Of a stretch of DNA of 64,000 nt, positions 8,296-16,842 are shown one piece after another (the first letter of the stretch is position 1; every line of letters begins with the position of its first letter). This DNA is from HT1-32 sp040219025. GTDB taxonomy: Bacteria > Pseudomonadota > Alphaproteobacteria > Rhodospirillales > HT1-32. A program made the translations under genes and the position numbers. The notes beneath the pieces are model-generated. The model had not been told where the DNA came from and did not search any database. It saw only the letters and a list, made by a program, of their open reading frames with translations. The stretch is from contig JAVJTE010000020.1 of the NCBI GenBank assembly GCA_040219025.1, forward strand, positions 496,001 to 560,000. Reading direction: 5' to 3'.

Positions 8296-9042
8296 TCAGC
8301 GACGGGCGTTGTGGGCCCGCACGGCCCGCCCGAAAGCGGAGAACAGATGGCGGGAGAAAGGGTTCTCGCCAAACCGGTGTTCGGGATGCCACTGGACCCC
8401 GATCTGGAATGTCCGGCTTGCGGTGATGCGCACCGCTTCAACGGTGCCGTCTGCTGCCATGGCCTCAACCGTCAGGCCCTCTGCCAGCCGGTCAATCGCC
8501 TGCTGGTGGATCGAATTGACCTCAAGCGCCGTCTCGCCGTCATTGAGGTCTGCCAGCACGCCGCCATCGGTCAGGGTGACGCCGTGGGCAGGTCCATATT
8601 GTATATCAAACGGCTCACCATCCGGTGCGCGATGGTCGATGCGCCCGGCAACTTCCTGGACATGCTGATGCAGGCTGCCGCCCAGCGCGACGTTAAGCTC
8701 CTGAATGCCGCGACAGATCGCCAGCAGCGGGATATCCCGGCGGACGGCCTCGCGGATCAGGGCCAGGCTGGTTTCGTCACGGATGACATCCAGCGCCACC
8801 CCGTCACGGGGGGCAACACCCTGATAGTTATCGGGATGCACGTTCGAGGTCGAGCCGGTCAGCATGACCCCGTCGACCGCATCCAGCAGCGGGCCGACAT
8901 CCTGCCGGGGTGACATGGACGGGGCCAGAATGGCACCACAGCCTGCACCATCAACAACGGCGCGGACATATTTGTGCTTCACGATCTGTTGCTGGTGCCC
9001 GTCGATGTCGCCGACGCAGCAGGGAAGAACAACAAGCGCCAT
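8296..9042 (-). CDS. class I glutamine amidotransferase (gamma-glutamyl-GABA hydrolase-like, peptidase C26)
   Basis: A 248-residue protein of the PuuD-like family, which hydrolyses gamma-glutamyl amides. The nucleophile elbow AICRGIQ (Cys near residue 107) and GVQWHPEH (catalytic His near 217) are both present, with the third triad residue in the last of these (Glu). The N-terminal TGSTSNVHP segment is typical. It is cytoplasmic with no signal peptide. It starts 2 bp after the lolA stop, so the two may be co-transcribed although their functions are unrelated. Substrate is not predictable. Confidence 0.88.
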   Translation of the reverse strand: MALVVLPCCVGDIDGHQQQIVKHKYVRAVVDGAGCGAILAPSMSPRQDVGPLLDAVDGVMLTGSTSNVHPDNYQGVAPRDGVALDVIRDETSLALIREAVRRDIPLLAICRGIQELNVALGGSLHQHVQEVAGRIDHRAPDGEPFDIQYGPAHGVTLTDGGVLADLNDGETALEVNSIHQQAIDRLAEGLTVEAMAADGTVEAVRITASRTFQIGVQWHPEHRFGENPFSRHLFSAFGRAVRAHNARR

Positions 9043-9044
9043 GG

Positions 9045-9662
9045 TCAGTTGCCTCCGCCACCGGATGTGTAGGGATTGGCAAAATAGAAGTCGCCGTTTT
9101 CCAGTGACACCCCCCGGCGGGCGTCGAACAGGGTCAGCTTGGTCGACAGGCCCTGTGCATCATGGACAACCCACTGGCGCAGCTGCAGGGGCTGGTCAGA
9201 AAAGATCAGGGTGACGGAACCGTTCGCCAGATCATCCTTGTCTGCCACGGTGGCCGCCAGCAGGCCCGGCCGGCGTTCCAGTGCGGTCACCACAATCCCG
9301 CCATTGCTGCCGTCGAGCACGACCTCGTCATCCAGCAGGACAGACAGGGGTGTTGTGGAAATCGGAACCGCGGTGACCTGCTTCAGTTCCTTGTCGTGGT
9401 AATGTATGAACAGGCCGTCGGCGACGACCTCGATCTGCGCCGGGGGATCATATTCGAACCGCATACGGCCCGGTCGTTTCAGCGCCAGCGACCCTTCCGC
9501 CATGCCACCATCCGGCGCCACCTGTAAAAAGCGGGCGCGCAGGGTGCTGATGTCGTTAAGATAGTCCTCGATGCGCGCGATATCCGCGGCATCTTCGGGC
9601 GGGGTTGCCGAAAAGGCGGGAGCCGCCAGCATCAGTGAGAACAGGACAAAGAAATAACGCAT
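9045..9662 (-). CDS. lolA: outer-membrane lipoprotein carrier protein LolA
   Basis: A 205-residue periplasmic protein with a clear signal peptide (MRYFFVLFSLMLAAPAFSA). LolA takes lipoproteins from LolCDE and carries them across the periplasm. The mature part has the family pattern: an N-terminal helix with YLNDISTLRARF, GSLALKRPGRMRFEYDPP near residues 55-75, and a following beta-sheet segment with DGLFIHYHD. Normal length. Its partner Lnt is encoded elsewhere in this window (24845). It heads a two-gene run with the amidotransferase. Confidence 0.92.
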   Translation of the reverse strand: MRYFFVLFSLMLAAPAFSATPPEDAADIARIEDYLNDISTLRARFLQVAPDGGMAEGSLALKRPGRMRFEYDPPAQIEVVADGLFIHYHDKELKQVTAVPISTTPLSVLLDDEVVLDGSNGGIVVTALERRPGLLAATVADKDDLANGSVTLIFSDQPLQLRQWVVHDAQGLSTKLTLFDARRGVSLENGDFYFANPYTSGGGGN

Positions 9663-9707
9663 GAGCAGAAAATCCGTTTGGTGTCCGGGTCGTCAGACGA
9701 ACGAGCC

Positions 9708-10226
9708 ATGAAATTGATCGTTCACCCCGAGGGTTGCAAGGGGGTAATTGACTCTGTTGCCGGCAGCTTTGCCTGCGCGCTGGGCCGGGGTGGTGTCACG
9801 ACAGCAAAAAAGGAAGGTGACGGCGCAACGCCGGCCGGTATCTGGCCGCTGCGGCGGCTGCTGGTCCGGACCGACCGGATCGCCCCGCAGGATATCGTCA
9901 CCGGCCTGCCTGTCGTCCCGATTGACCGGCAGGACGGATGGTGTGACGACCCGGTTCACGCCGCTTACAACCGCCCGGTGCGGCTGCCCTTTGCCGCCGG
10001 TCACGAGGTGATGTGGCGGGATGACCATCTGTACGATCTGGTTGTGGTGCTCGGCCATAATGACGCCCCGTCGGTGCCGGGCTGTGGCAGTGCGATCTTC
10101 ATGCATCTGGCGCGGCCGGATTACGGGCCGACCGAAGGCTGTGTTGCGCTGGCCAGAGCGGACCTGCTGGCGGTGCTGGCCACAGTTGCGGAAGGTAATG
10201 TGATCGACATCAGGCCAGAGAGCTGA
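9708..10226 (+). CDS. YkuD-family L,D-transpeptidase-like protein
   Basis: About 172 residues from the ATG at 9708 (MKLIVHPEG); upstream in-frame non-ATG codons are less likely. The C-terminal half carries the YkuD pattern: a conserved His in LGHNDAP, then MHLARPDYGPTEGCVAL with the catalytic Cys. The usual S/T-H-G-C-R/N box is changed to TEGCV, as in cytoplasmic YkuD proteins. No signal peptide is visible, so a direct role in peptidoglycan cross-linking is uncertain. Divergent from lolA and convergent with the deacetylase. Confidence 0.82.
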   Translation: MKLIVHPEGCKGVIDSVAGSFACALGRGGVTTAKKEGDGATPAGIWPLRRLLVRTDRIAPQDIVTGLPVVPIDRQDGWCDDPVHAAYNRPVRLPFAAGHEVMWRDDHLYDLVVVLGHNDAPSVPGCGSAIFMHLARPDYGPTEGCVALARADLLAVLATVAEGNVIDIRPES

Positions 10227-10237
10227 ATCATCTCCGG

Positions 10238-11269
10238 TTATTGCGGGTCGATGACGAACTGGGTGCCGATCCAGCGCCAGCCGCCACCGGGCGCCGGCAC
10301 CGTGCAGTTGATACGCCCGCGACCGGTTGGAAAAGGTTTGTCGAACCGCACTTCCACCCGGTTTTCGCCCAGCCGGTTGACCGCGACCTGCCCCAGATGG
10401 GACGCGAAGCAATTCATCAGATCGCTGTTCTCCAGCCGCCGTGTCAGGGTAAAGCCGAAGCGGGGCGGATTGTTCCCGGCAGTCAGCGCCATGTCCTTCG
10501 GGCTGATATCCGTGGCCGGAATGGGCAGGGTGGCGATGGCGAGGCGGAACCGGTCCGTCTCGCCATAGCGTTCGTTCAGGGCAAAGCGCGGGAGGTAATA
10601 AAAGTCGCTGTCCGCATGTGCCGGGCCGGAATGCTGGCCGAAGGCGGCCCTGAAGCCAAAGGCCCGAACCGCTTCCCGGACGGCAAGGCTGGCCTCGCCA
10701 TAGGGATAGGCAAACAGGTCCGGGACATGCCCGAGTTCGCTTTTGAAACGGGCCGCCGCCCGCTCCAGTTCGGCGACAACCTGTTCCGGGGGGATGCGGG
10801 TCAGATGGGCGTGAGTCGCGGTATGATGGGCGATCTCCACCCCTTCGCTTTCCAGCAACCTGATGTCATCCCAGGACAGCACGCCGGGTGAGGCGGCGTC
10901 GACCATGTCCGTGCTGACAAACAGGGTCATCGGATAGCCGGCGGCCCTGAGGCGCGGCCAGGCTTCGGTCAGCACACTTTTATAGGCGTCATCAACGGTG
11001 ATGGCGACAGCACGGTCGGGCAGGGTTTCACCGGCGGACAGCCGGTCGATGATCTGCGACAGCGGCAGGACCGGCACATCCTCGCGCTGCAGGATGCGCA
11101 GATGCTCCTCGAACTGTTCAAGCCGGATGTTTGTCGATGGAATCTGGTCTTCACCGAAACGGTGATACATAACGACAACGGCTGACCGGCCCGCGTCCAG
11201 GGCAAGGGCGCTCCCGGCCGGGATGCCGAGATATACCGCGATCAGCAGAAACAGGATCGGTCTTGTCAT
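10238..11269 (-). CDS. exported polysaccharide deacetylase (NodB domain)
   Basis: A 343-residue protein with an N-terminal signal peptide (MTRPILFLLIAVYLG, cleavage near SALA-LDA). The NodB domain has TVDDAY for the catalytic and metal-binding Asp pair, a HTATH metal motif near 150 and YPYGE. These enzymes remove acetyl or formyl groups from cell-surface sugars. About 100 C-terminal residues after the domain have few recognisable features. It is transcribed away from tsaB and alone. Substrate unknown. Confidence 0.88.
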   Translation of the reverse strand: MTRPILFLLIAVYLGIPAGSALALDAGRSAVVVMYHRFGEDQIPSTNIRLEQFEEHLRILQREDVPVLPLSQIIDRLSAGETLPDRAVAITVDDAYKSVLTEAWPRLRAAGYPMTLFVSTDMVDAASPGVLSWDDIRLLESEGVEIAHHTATHAHLTRIPPEQVVAELERAAARFKSELGHVPDLFAYPYGEASLAVREAVRAFGFRAAFGQHSGPAHADSDFYYLPRFALNERYGETDRFRLAIATLPIPATDISPKDMALTAGNNPPRFGFTLTRRLENSDLMNCFASHLGQVAVNRLGENRVEVRFDKPFPTGRGRINCTVPAPGGGWRWIGTQFVIDPQ

Positions 11270-11328
11270 GTCACCAGATTACCTGCCCCGTCGCCGGCGA
11301 AAAAGCCCTTCTCTGAAAGTTTGCACTT

Positions 11329-12033
11329 ATGACTGACGGGCGAACCCTGCTGGCGCTTGATACGGCGACCGGGGCCTGTTCCGTTGCGGTCGCTGCCGGC
11401 GGGGTGATTGCTGCCCGTCTGTATCGCGAAATGCGGCGCGGCCAGTCGGAACATCTGATCGGCATGATCGAGGCGGTGATGGCAGAGAGCGGTCACGGCT
11501 TCCCGGATCTGGACGGCATCATTGTAACCCGCGGACCGGGGGCTTTCACAGGCCTGCGGATCGGTATTGCAACAGCCCGTGCCGTCGGGCTTGCCTGTGG
11601 AACGCCGGTCTTCGGCATGACGACGACGGAGGTGATTGCCGCCGGTGTCCGGCGCCTGTCGGACAGCCCTGTTCGGGTGCTGGCGGCGGTGGACGGCCGC
11701 CGGGCGGAACCTTACGTCCAGATGTTTGATGCTGACGGCATGCCCTGTTCCGAAATCATTGCGGCCACAGCGGACAATATTGCAGAGGTTATCACCGAAG
11801 CGCCCTTCATTCTTGCCGGTGACGGCTGTGACAGGGCGGTGCCGCTGCTGCCGCGCGCCCCGCTGCGGCGGATCGATGTGATGCCAGACGCGGCTGAAAT
11901 GGCGTTGCTGGCCGACCGGCGACGGGCATCCGGGGCCGGGCTGTCGCCCGCAGACCCGCTTTATATCCGCCCCCCCGATGCGGTGACCCAGGCCGACGCG
12001 GAAGCCGCCCGGCGGGCAAAACGGGGCGAATGA
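11329..12033 (+). CDS. tsaB: tRNA threonylcarbamoyladenosine biosynthesis protein TsaB
   Basis: A 234-residue ASKHA-fold protein that partners TsaD in making t6A at position 37 of ANN-decoding tRNAs. Signatures are LALDTATGACSVAV at residues 5-18, QSEHLI near 40 and GPGAFTGLRIG near 65-80. Normal length. Its stop overlaps the rimI start (ATGATG context), the usual tsaB-rimI coupling. TsaE, another member of the complex, is encoded at 46861. Confidence 0.94.
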   Translation: MTDGRTLLALDTATGACSVAVAAGGVIAARLYREMRRGQSEHLIGMIEAVMAESGHGFPDLDGIIVTRGPGAFTGLRIGIATARAVGLACGTPVFGMTTTEVIAAGVRRLSDSPVRVLAAVDGRRAEPYVQMFDADGMPCSEIIAATADNIAEVITEAPFILAGDGCDRAVPLLPRAPLRRIDVMPDAAEMALLADRRRASGAGLSPADPLYIRPPDAVTQADAEAARRAKRGE

Positions 12034-12482
12034 TGCCCCCGGCGCATATCCGTGCCGCGGGAGAGGCCGATGCCGCCCGGATATCCGGCCTGTTCCGGTT
12101 TTCCGATCTGGATCCCTGGACCCCGGAGACTGTGCAATGGCTGATGCGTGAACAACGGGCGGTCGCCCTGATTGCGGAGGCGGGCGCGGAGGTTGCCGGG
12201 GCGATTATTGGCTCGGGCATTGCCGGGGAAGCAGAGATCTATGCCCTGATCGTCAGTCCGGCGTTCCGGAAACAGGGATGGGGGCGGCGATTGCTGACGG
12301 TCTTCAGCGATATCTGCCGCGACCGGACGATAGAGGTGATTCATCTTGAAGTGGCGGTTGATAATGCGGCGGCACTGGCGCTGTACCGGCAGTGCGGGTT
12401 CACGGAATCCGGACGCCGCCCCGGTTATTACCGGCATGACGGGAAGCCGGTTGATGCATTGCTGATGTCACGGGCTCTGTAA
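12030..12482 (+). CDS. rimI: ribosomal-protein-alanine N-acetyltransferase RimI
   Basis: A 150-residue GNAT enzyme that acetylates the N-terminal alanine of ribosomal protein S18 in model species. The acetyl-CoA site reads as IVSPAFRKQGWGRRLL near residues 75-90 (R/Q-x-x-G-x-G/A), and the C-terminal VDNAAALALYRQCGF is a standard RimI element. It overlaps tsaB by four bases and ends 20 bp before the converging dctQ. Two consecutive ATG codons make the start uncertain by one codon. Confidence 0.9.
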   Translation: MMPPAHIRAAGEADAARISGLFRFSDLDPWTPETVQWLMREQRAVALIAEAGAEVAGAIIGSGIAGEAEIYALIVSPAFRKQGWGRRLLTVFSDICRDRTIEVIHLEVAVDNAAALALYRQCGFTESGRRPGYYRHDGKPVDALLMSRAL

Positions 12483-12502
12483 CCCTGATCCTTTTCGGCG
12501 TT

Positions 12503-12991
12503 TCAGCTGGCGGGTTGCCGTGATTCCGCCCGTCGTCCGGCCAGATGCAGCAGCTCCTGCAGGGCAATCGGAATGAAGGCAAAGGCCGGGGCGATCTTGA
12601 AGGCGATATCCGGAATGCCGAAGACCGGCGATTTCAGCCGCAGATAGGGCCAGACCTGCCAGAGCTGATACAGCACGAACAGCACCAGTGTGATCACGCC
12701 GAGCGAAATGATGATTCCGGCGAGACGTTTCAGCCGGGGGCTGAACAGGTCGGACAGCACGGAAACACAGATATGCCGCCCGCGCCGGTGCAGCACCACA
12801 CTCATCGGGAAAACCACCCAGACCAGTGCCAGTGCCGTCAGCTCTTCAAGTCCCATAAATGATCTTGCGAAGAGATAGCGCCAGATCACCTGTGCAAACA
12901 CGGCGACCACCAGCCCTGCCAGCAACAGCTGGCTGAACCGCAGATAGAAACGTGACAGCCGGTCGAGAAGCTGGTCCAGCGCAGTGATCAT
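12503..12991 (-). CDS. TRAP transporter small permease (DctQ type)
   Basis: A 162-residue membrane protein with four predicted transmembrane segments and the typical interhelix stretch LEELTALALVWVVFPMSVVLHRRGRH, of which the acidic residues and GRH are characteristic. It forms the membrane unit with the large DctM permease. Here it is last in the operon, after the binding protein, separated from it by a 74-bp gap holding a strong hairpin. Confidence 0.88.
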   Translation of the reverse strand: MITALDQLLDRLSRFYLRFSQLLLAGLVVAVFAQVIWRYLFARSFMGLEELTALALVWVVFPMSVVLHRRGRHICVSVLSDLFSPRLKRLAGIIISLGVITLVLFVLYQLWQVWPYLRLKSPVFGIPDIAFKIAPAFAFIPIALQELLHLAGRRAESRQPAS

Positions 12992-13021
12992 GAGGTGTTT
13001 CGTCCTTGCTCCCGCATCGGT

Positions 13022-13058
13022 TCGGGGCGGGCCGGTCAGAGGGGGGTGCCCGCCCCGA
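13022..13058 (-). other. hairpin between dctP and dctQ
   Basis: Perfect 11-bp inverted repeat TCGGGGCGGGC / GCCCGCCCCGA around a 15-base loop, in the gap after the binding-protein gene. No U-tract follows, so it looks like a 3'-end protecting or attenuating structure rather than a full terminator. Such hairpins often keep binding-protein mRNA above permease mRNA. Confidence 0.55.
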
Positions 13059-13065
13059 CGAGGCG

Positions 13066-14052
13066 TCAGTCGATGGCCTGAATTTCAGCCATCAGCCCTT
13101 TGGCCCACAGGCCATCGGCTTCCTGCTGTTCGGCAGCCTGGGCCAGCAGGCGCTGGAACGGGGCCGGGTTGATGGCGATCACATAACCGCCGTCGCCGGT
13201 GATTTTTGCCGTGACCTCGGCGGCGCTGGCGGCGGCCAGTTCCACGGAATAGTCGGTTGCCCGGCTGGCGGCTTTGGCCAGTGCGTCCTGTTCGTCTTTC
13301 GTCAGTGCCTGATATTTCGTTTCATTGATGGCCAGGCTGATTGCCGCATAGACGTGATTGGTCTGGGTGACATAGGGGGCCGCGAGATGGAATTTCTGGC
13401 TGACCACGGAATCGAAGGGTGATTCCATCGCATCCACGACACCGGTTTTCAGCGCCTGAAAGCTCTCGCCCCAGGGCACGGATGCCGGATTGGCCCCGAC
13501 GGTCTCCCATGTCTTGATATAGGAGGGGATGCCCGGCACCCGGAACTTCAGGCCCTTAACGTCAGCCGGTGTAAAGACCGGCTTTGTCGAGACCACGACG
13601 CGGGGCAGCTTGCGCCAGTTGGCGGCCAGCAGGCGCAGACCATGCTGGTCACGCAGGGCATCGGCCATCCGCTGATGGACCGGCGAGTTCAGAAACCTGT
13701 CGAAATGGCCGGCATCGCGAAACGTAAAGCCCCAACTGACCACGTTATAGTCGGCGTTGAAGTTGCCGTAATTCGAGATGTCCTCGACGACAAGATCAAT
13801 GATCCCGGCGGATGTCTGCTGGATCGCAGCCTTGCCCTTGGCCAGCTGGCCGGACGGGAAAACCTTGATATCCAGTGAACCGTTGGACAGTGCCGCGGCT
13901 TCCTCGGCGAACCGGGTTGCGGCAAGGCAGGTCGGGTTGGTCGGCGCCGACGGGCAGGCCAGCCGCAGGGTGGTAGCGGCACTGGCCGTGGATGCGGTGG
14001 CAAACAGACCGGCGGTCATGCCGGCGGCAATAGCAAGTTTCACAAGTTTCAT
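13066..14052 (-). CDS. TRAP transporter solute-binding protein (DctP family)
   Basis: A 328-residue periplasmic binding protein with a signal peptide (MKLVKLAIAAGMTAGLF, cleavage near ASA-ATT). Family features are visible: the FPSGQL segment near 65, GLKFRVPG near 167 with the Arg that usually pairs with a substrate carboxylate, and the following VGANPASVPWGESFQALKTG region. The Arg suggests an organic-acid ligand. It lies between the large and small permease genes. The ligand itself cannot be read. Confidence 0.9.
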   Translation of the reverse strand: MKLVKLAIAAGMTAGLFATASTASAATTLRLACPSAPTNPTCLAATRFAEEAAALSNGSLDIKVFPSGQLAKGKAAIQQTSAGIIDLVVEDISNYGNFNADYNVVSWGFTFRDAGHFDRFLNSPVHQRMADALRDQHGLRLLAANWRKLPRVVVSTKPVFTPADVKGLKFRVPGIPSYIKTWETVGANPASVPWGESFQALKTGVVDAMESPFDSVVSQKFHLAAPYVTQTNHVYAAISLAINETKYQALTKDEQDALAKAASRATDYSVELAAASAAEVTAKITGDGGYVIAINPAPFQRLLAQAAEQQEADGLWAKGLMAEIQAID

Positions 14053-14079
14053 GGTCGTCTTCTCCCTTTCTGGTTATCC

Positions 14080-14096
14080 GGCCTGCCTGGCAGGCC
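14080..14096 (-). other. hairpin between dctM and dctP
   Basis: Short inverted repeat GGCCTGCCTGGCAGGCC directly after the dctM stop and before the dctP ribosome site. It may adjust relative expression; not a terminator, since no U-run follows. Confidence 0.4.
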
Positions 14097-14097
14097 G

Positions 14098-15375
14098 TCA
14101 GTTAACAGTCAGCAGTAACTCAACCGGCAGCAGCACAAGCGCCGGAATATAGGTGATCAGCCCGAGCACGAGCAGGATCGGAATCAGGAACGGGACGATG
14201 GCGCGGGCCGTATCGATGAAGCGGATTTCCGCGATCTCGGTAACAATATACAGCGCCCAGCCCAGCGGCGGGGTGATCAGGCCGACGGTCAGGTTCAGTA
14301 CCACGACGACACCCAGATGCACCGGGTCGACGCCCAGCGCGGTACCCATGCCGATCAGGGTCGGCGTGAAGATGATCAGGATGGAGGTCAGGCTCATGAA
14401 GGTGCCGAGCAGCAGTAATATCAGGTTCACCGCCGCCAGAAAGGCCCAGCTGCCGTAGCCGCTTTCCTGAAAGATCTGCCCCAGCGCCTCCGGAATCTGT
14501 TCGGTTGTCACCAGCCAGCCGAACAGCGAGGACAGCGCCAGAATGAACATGATCTGGGTGGTGGTGATCAGCGCCTCTTCCAGCATGGCGGGGATGCCCC
14601 GCGGATTAAGGTCGCCCTGAATCAGCGACACCGCCAGTGCATAGACCACGGCAACCACGCCCGCTTCGGTCGGGGTGACGATGCCGAAGACCAGACCGGC
14701 CAGAATGACGAGCGGCGTCATCAGCGGCAGGATGTTGGTCCACAGGCTGCGCAGGATCTCGATCAGCCCGGCGCGCTGTCGCCGTTTCACCCCCGGCGGC
14801 GCGGCGACCCAGACATAGACCATCATGAACAGACCCAGCATCAGACCGGGAATAAGCCCGCCAAGGAACAGGCCGGGGATCGACACATCGGCCATCGTGC
14901 CATAGAGCACCATCAGGATAGACGGCGGAATGATCGGCCCGATACAGCTCGATGCGGCGGTCACGGCAGCGGAAAACGGTTTCGGATAACCGGCTTGCGT
15001 CATCGCCCTGATCTCGATCCGGCCCAGCCCGGCGGTATCGGCGACGGCAGATCCGGAAATGCCGGCAAAGAACAGGCTGGACAGAATGTTCACATGCGCC
15101 AGTCCGCCCCGGACATGGCCGACCAGCAGATCGGCAAATCCGAAGATACGTTTCGTCACGCCCCCGGAATTCATGATTTCGCCGGCCAGCACGAAGAACG
15201 GGATCGCCAGCAGGGTGATGCCGCCGAGGCTGTCGACCATCGAGAAGATCAGCACCGTCGCCGGAATGTCGGAAACCAGCATGCAGGCGACCGACGCGAT
15301 GCCCATTGCAAGTGCGACCGGCGTGCCCAGCAGCATGAAAAAGCCGAATGTGAGGAACAGTACCGTCATGGTCAT
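14098..15375 (-). CDS. TRAP transporter large permease (DctM type)
   Basis: A 425-residue, strongly hydrophobic protein with about twelve transmembrane segments. DctM signatures include PFFVLAGEIMNSGGVTKR near residues 57-74, SGSAVADTAGLG near 107 and PPSILMVLYG near 150. It provides the sodium-driven transport path. Start is 3 bp after the stop of the FAD oxidoreductase gene, so both are in one message. Confidence 0.92.
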   Translation of the reverse strand: MTMTVLFLTFGFFMLLGTPVALAMGIASVACMLVSDIPATVLIFSMVDSLGGITLLAIPFFVLAGEIMNSGGVTKRIFGFADLLVGHVRGGLAHVNILSSLFFAGISGSAVADTAGLGRIEIRAMTQAGYPKPFSAAVTAASSCIGPIIPPSILMVLYGTMADVSIPGLFLGGLIPGLMLGLFMMVYVWVAAPPGVKRRQRAGLIEILRSLWTNILPLMTPLVILAGLVFGIVTPTEAGVVAVVYALAVSLIQGDLNPRGIPAMLEEALITTTQIMFILALSSLFGWLVTTEQIPEALGQIFQESGYGSWAFLAAVNLILLLLGTFMSLTSILIIFTPTLIGMGTALGVDPVHLGVVVVLNLTVGLITPPLGWALYIVTEIAEIRFIDTARAIVPFLIPILLVLGLITYIPALVLLPVELLLTVN

Positions 15376-15378
15376 CGG

Positions 15379-16689
15379 TCAGTTCCCGAGAAAGGCGTTC
15401 TGCCGGCGCAGACCGGCCTGAAGTTCAGCGATATCGACGCTGCGGAAATTACCCCGGTTGGGTCCGGGCAGCGCAGCGGCCAGCCCGGCGGCCAGCCCGG
15501 CAGCCTGACCGATGGCCATGGCGGTCGGCATTACCCGCACTGCGGCAAAGGCGTCGGCTTCTGCGGAAATCCCCCGCCCGGCAGCGGCAATATTGCGCAG
15601 CCCGCCCGGCAGCAGCGAGCGATAGGGGATGCGATAGAAATGGTCCTCGCCGAACTCCTCGATGGTGAGACCGGACCCGTTTGGGTGATGTATGTCGATG
15701 GGATAGGCACCGCAGCAGATCGTATCCTCGAACACCCGTCCGGTCCGCAGGTCGTCGGCGGTCAGCACATAATCACCGGCGGTGCGCCGGGTGTCGCGGA
15801 CACCCAACTGCGGGGCGGTCTGGCAGAGTCTCGCGGCCTCGCATCCCGGCAGGCTGGCACGCAGGAACCGGGCAATCCGGCGGGCCTGCCGCCGGCCTTC
15901 CATCTCACCGGCACTCATCGAGAACGGATCGGTCGCATCCACCGTCACCCGGCTGATATTGAACCAGGCCACGTCAGATTCGGGCACCCGGCTGTAATGC
16001 AGGGCGGCGCGGGGCAGATCGCCGGATGTCAGGCCCCGTTGAACAATGTCCCGCCGTTGATCCGGGGTAACCCGGTCGAGACGGGTGAAATCAACCGGTG
16101 CCATGGCGAACATCATGGTTGCCGGCTGCGGCCCGGCGCTGCCCGATTCCAGAAAACCGGCACCGGCCCGGCCCAGCAGGGCCATGTCGCCGGTCGCATC
16201 GATGAAGCTGCGGGCCTCAAGATCGAGCAGGCCCTTCTGGGTGGCAATCTGGACGGCGGCAAGCCGGTCGCCATGCATCCGCACACCACTGAGCGTGGCA
16301 TGAAACAGCACGGTGACACCGGCTTCGGTCAGCAGGTCATCCAGCACGGCCCGGAGGATTTCAGGATCATATTGCACCCGGTTCATCAGATGGCCGGTGG
16401 ACATGACAAAGGTATCAAGCCCGTGGGCCCCCTGTTCACTGACCAGCCGGTCGACGATCTGTTCTGCGATGCCGCGGATGACCCGGCGACCGCTGCGGGT
16501 GGTCCAGCCGACGAACTGGGCAACCGACCCAGCGGTCGCGGCACCCCCGAGAAAGCCGTGCCGTTCTGCCAGCAGCACACGGCTGCCGGCCTGCCGTGCG
16601 GCAAGGGCTGCGGCAACACCCGACATGCCGCCACCCATGATGACGACATCGGCATCAACCGGCGACAGGCCCGTTTCCGGCTGTGGCAT
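15379..16689 (-). CDS. FAD-dependent oxidoreductase linked to a TRAP transporter
   Basis: A 436-residue flavoprotein of the FAD-dependent oxidoreductase group that includes fumarate-reductase/succinate-dehydrogenase-like and glycine-oxidase-like proteins. Near the N-terminus DADVVIMGGGMSGVAAALAA gives the GxGxxG FAD fold, followed by GFLGGAATAG; a second FAD element is FIDATGDMALL near 190. It is the first gene of the TRAP operon and probably acts on the imported acid or amine, but this is inference. The operon diverges from a LysR gene. Confidence 0.82.
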   Translation of the reverse strand: MPQPETGLSPVDADVVIMGGGMSGVAAALAARQAGSRVLLAERHGFLGGAATAGSVAQFVGWTTRSGRRVIRGIAEQIVDRLVSEQGAHGLDTFVMSTGHLMNRVQYDPEILRAVLDDLLTEAGVTVLFHATLSGVRMHGDRLAAVQIATQKGLLDLEARSFIDATGDMALLGRAGAGFLESGSAGPQPATMMFAMAPVDFTRLDRVTPDQRRDIVQRGLTSGDLPRAALHYSRVPESDVAWFNISRVTVDATDPFSMSAGEMEGRRQARRIARFLRASLPGCEAARLCQTAPQLGVRDTRRTAGDYVLTADDLRTGRVFEDTICCGAYPIDIHHPNGSGLTIEEFGEDHFYRIPYRSLLPGGLRNIAAAGRGISAEADAFAAVRVMPTAMAIGQAAGLAAGLAAALPGPNRGNFRSVDIAELQAGLRRQNAFLGN

Positions 16690-16756
16690 GCTCTGGTTCA
16701 GCGTCTCTCTCCCCGTGGTCCGTATTCTGAAATGATGCGGTCTCCACTTTCACACT

Positions 16757-16771
16757 GAAACCTAGGGTTTC
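16757..16771. promoter_or_regulatory. dyad operator candidate for the LysR regulator
   Basis: GAAACCTAGGGTTTC, arms of six bases, lies almost exactly midway between the divergent starts of the FAD oxidoreductase (about 68 bp) and the LysR gene (about 72 bp). A second, looser TTAAC...GTTAA pair spans 16789-16824. LysR proteins usually bind dyads between themselves and their targets. Confidence 0.4.
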
Positions 16772-16842
16772 CCGGCGAAAACCGTCAATTAACTTTCCTT
16801 CTGTCGTGATTAGCATGATGTTAACCAGCTGGAGGGGGTGCC

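Noticed and set aside
14995..16758. Plus-strand open frame of 587 codons opposite dctM and the FAD oxidoreductase
   Set aside because: Translation is Gly/Gln/His-rich without domains, while the opposite strand has FAD and TRAP signatures.
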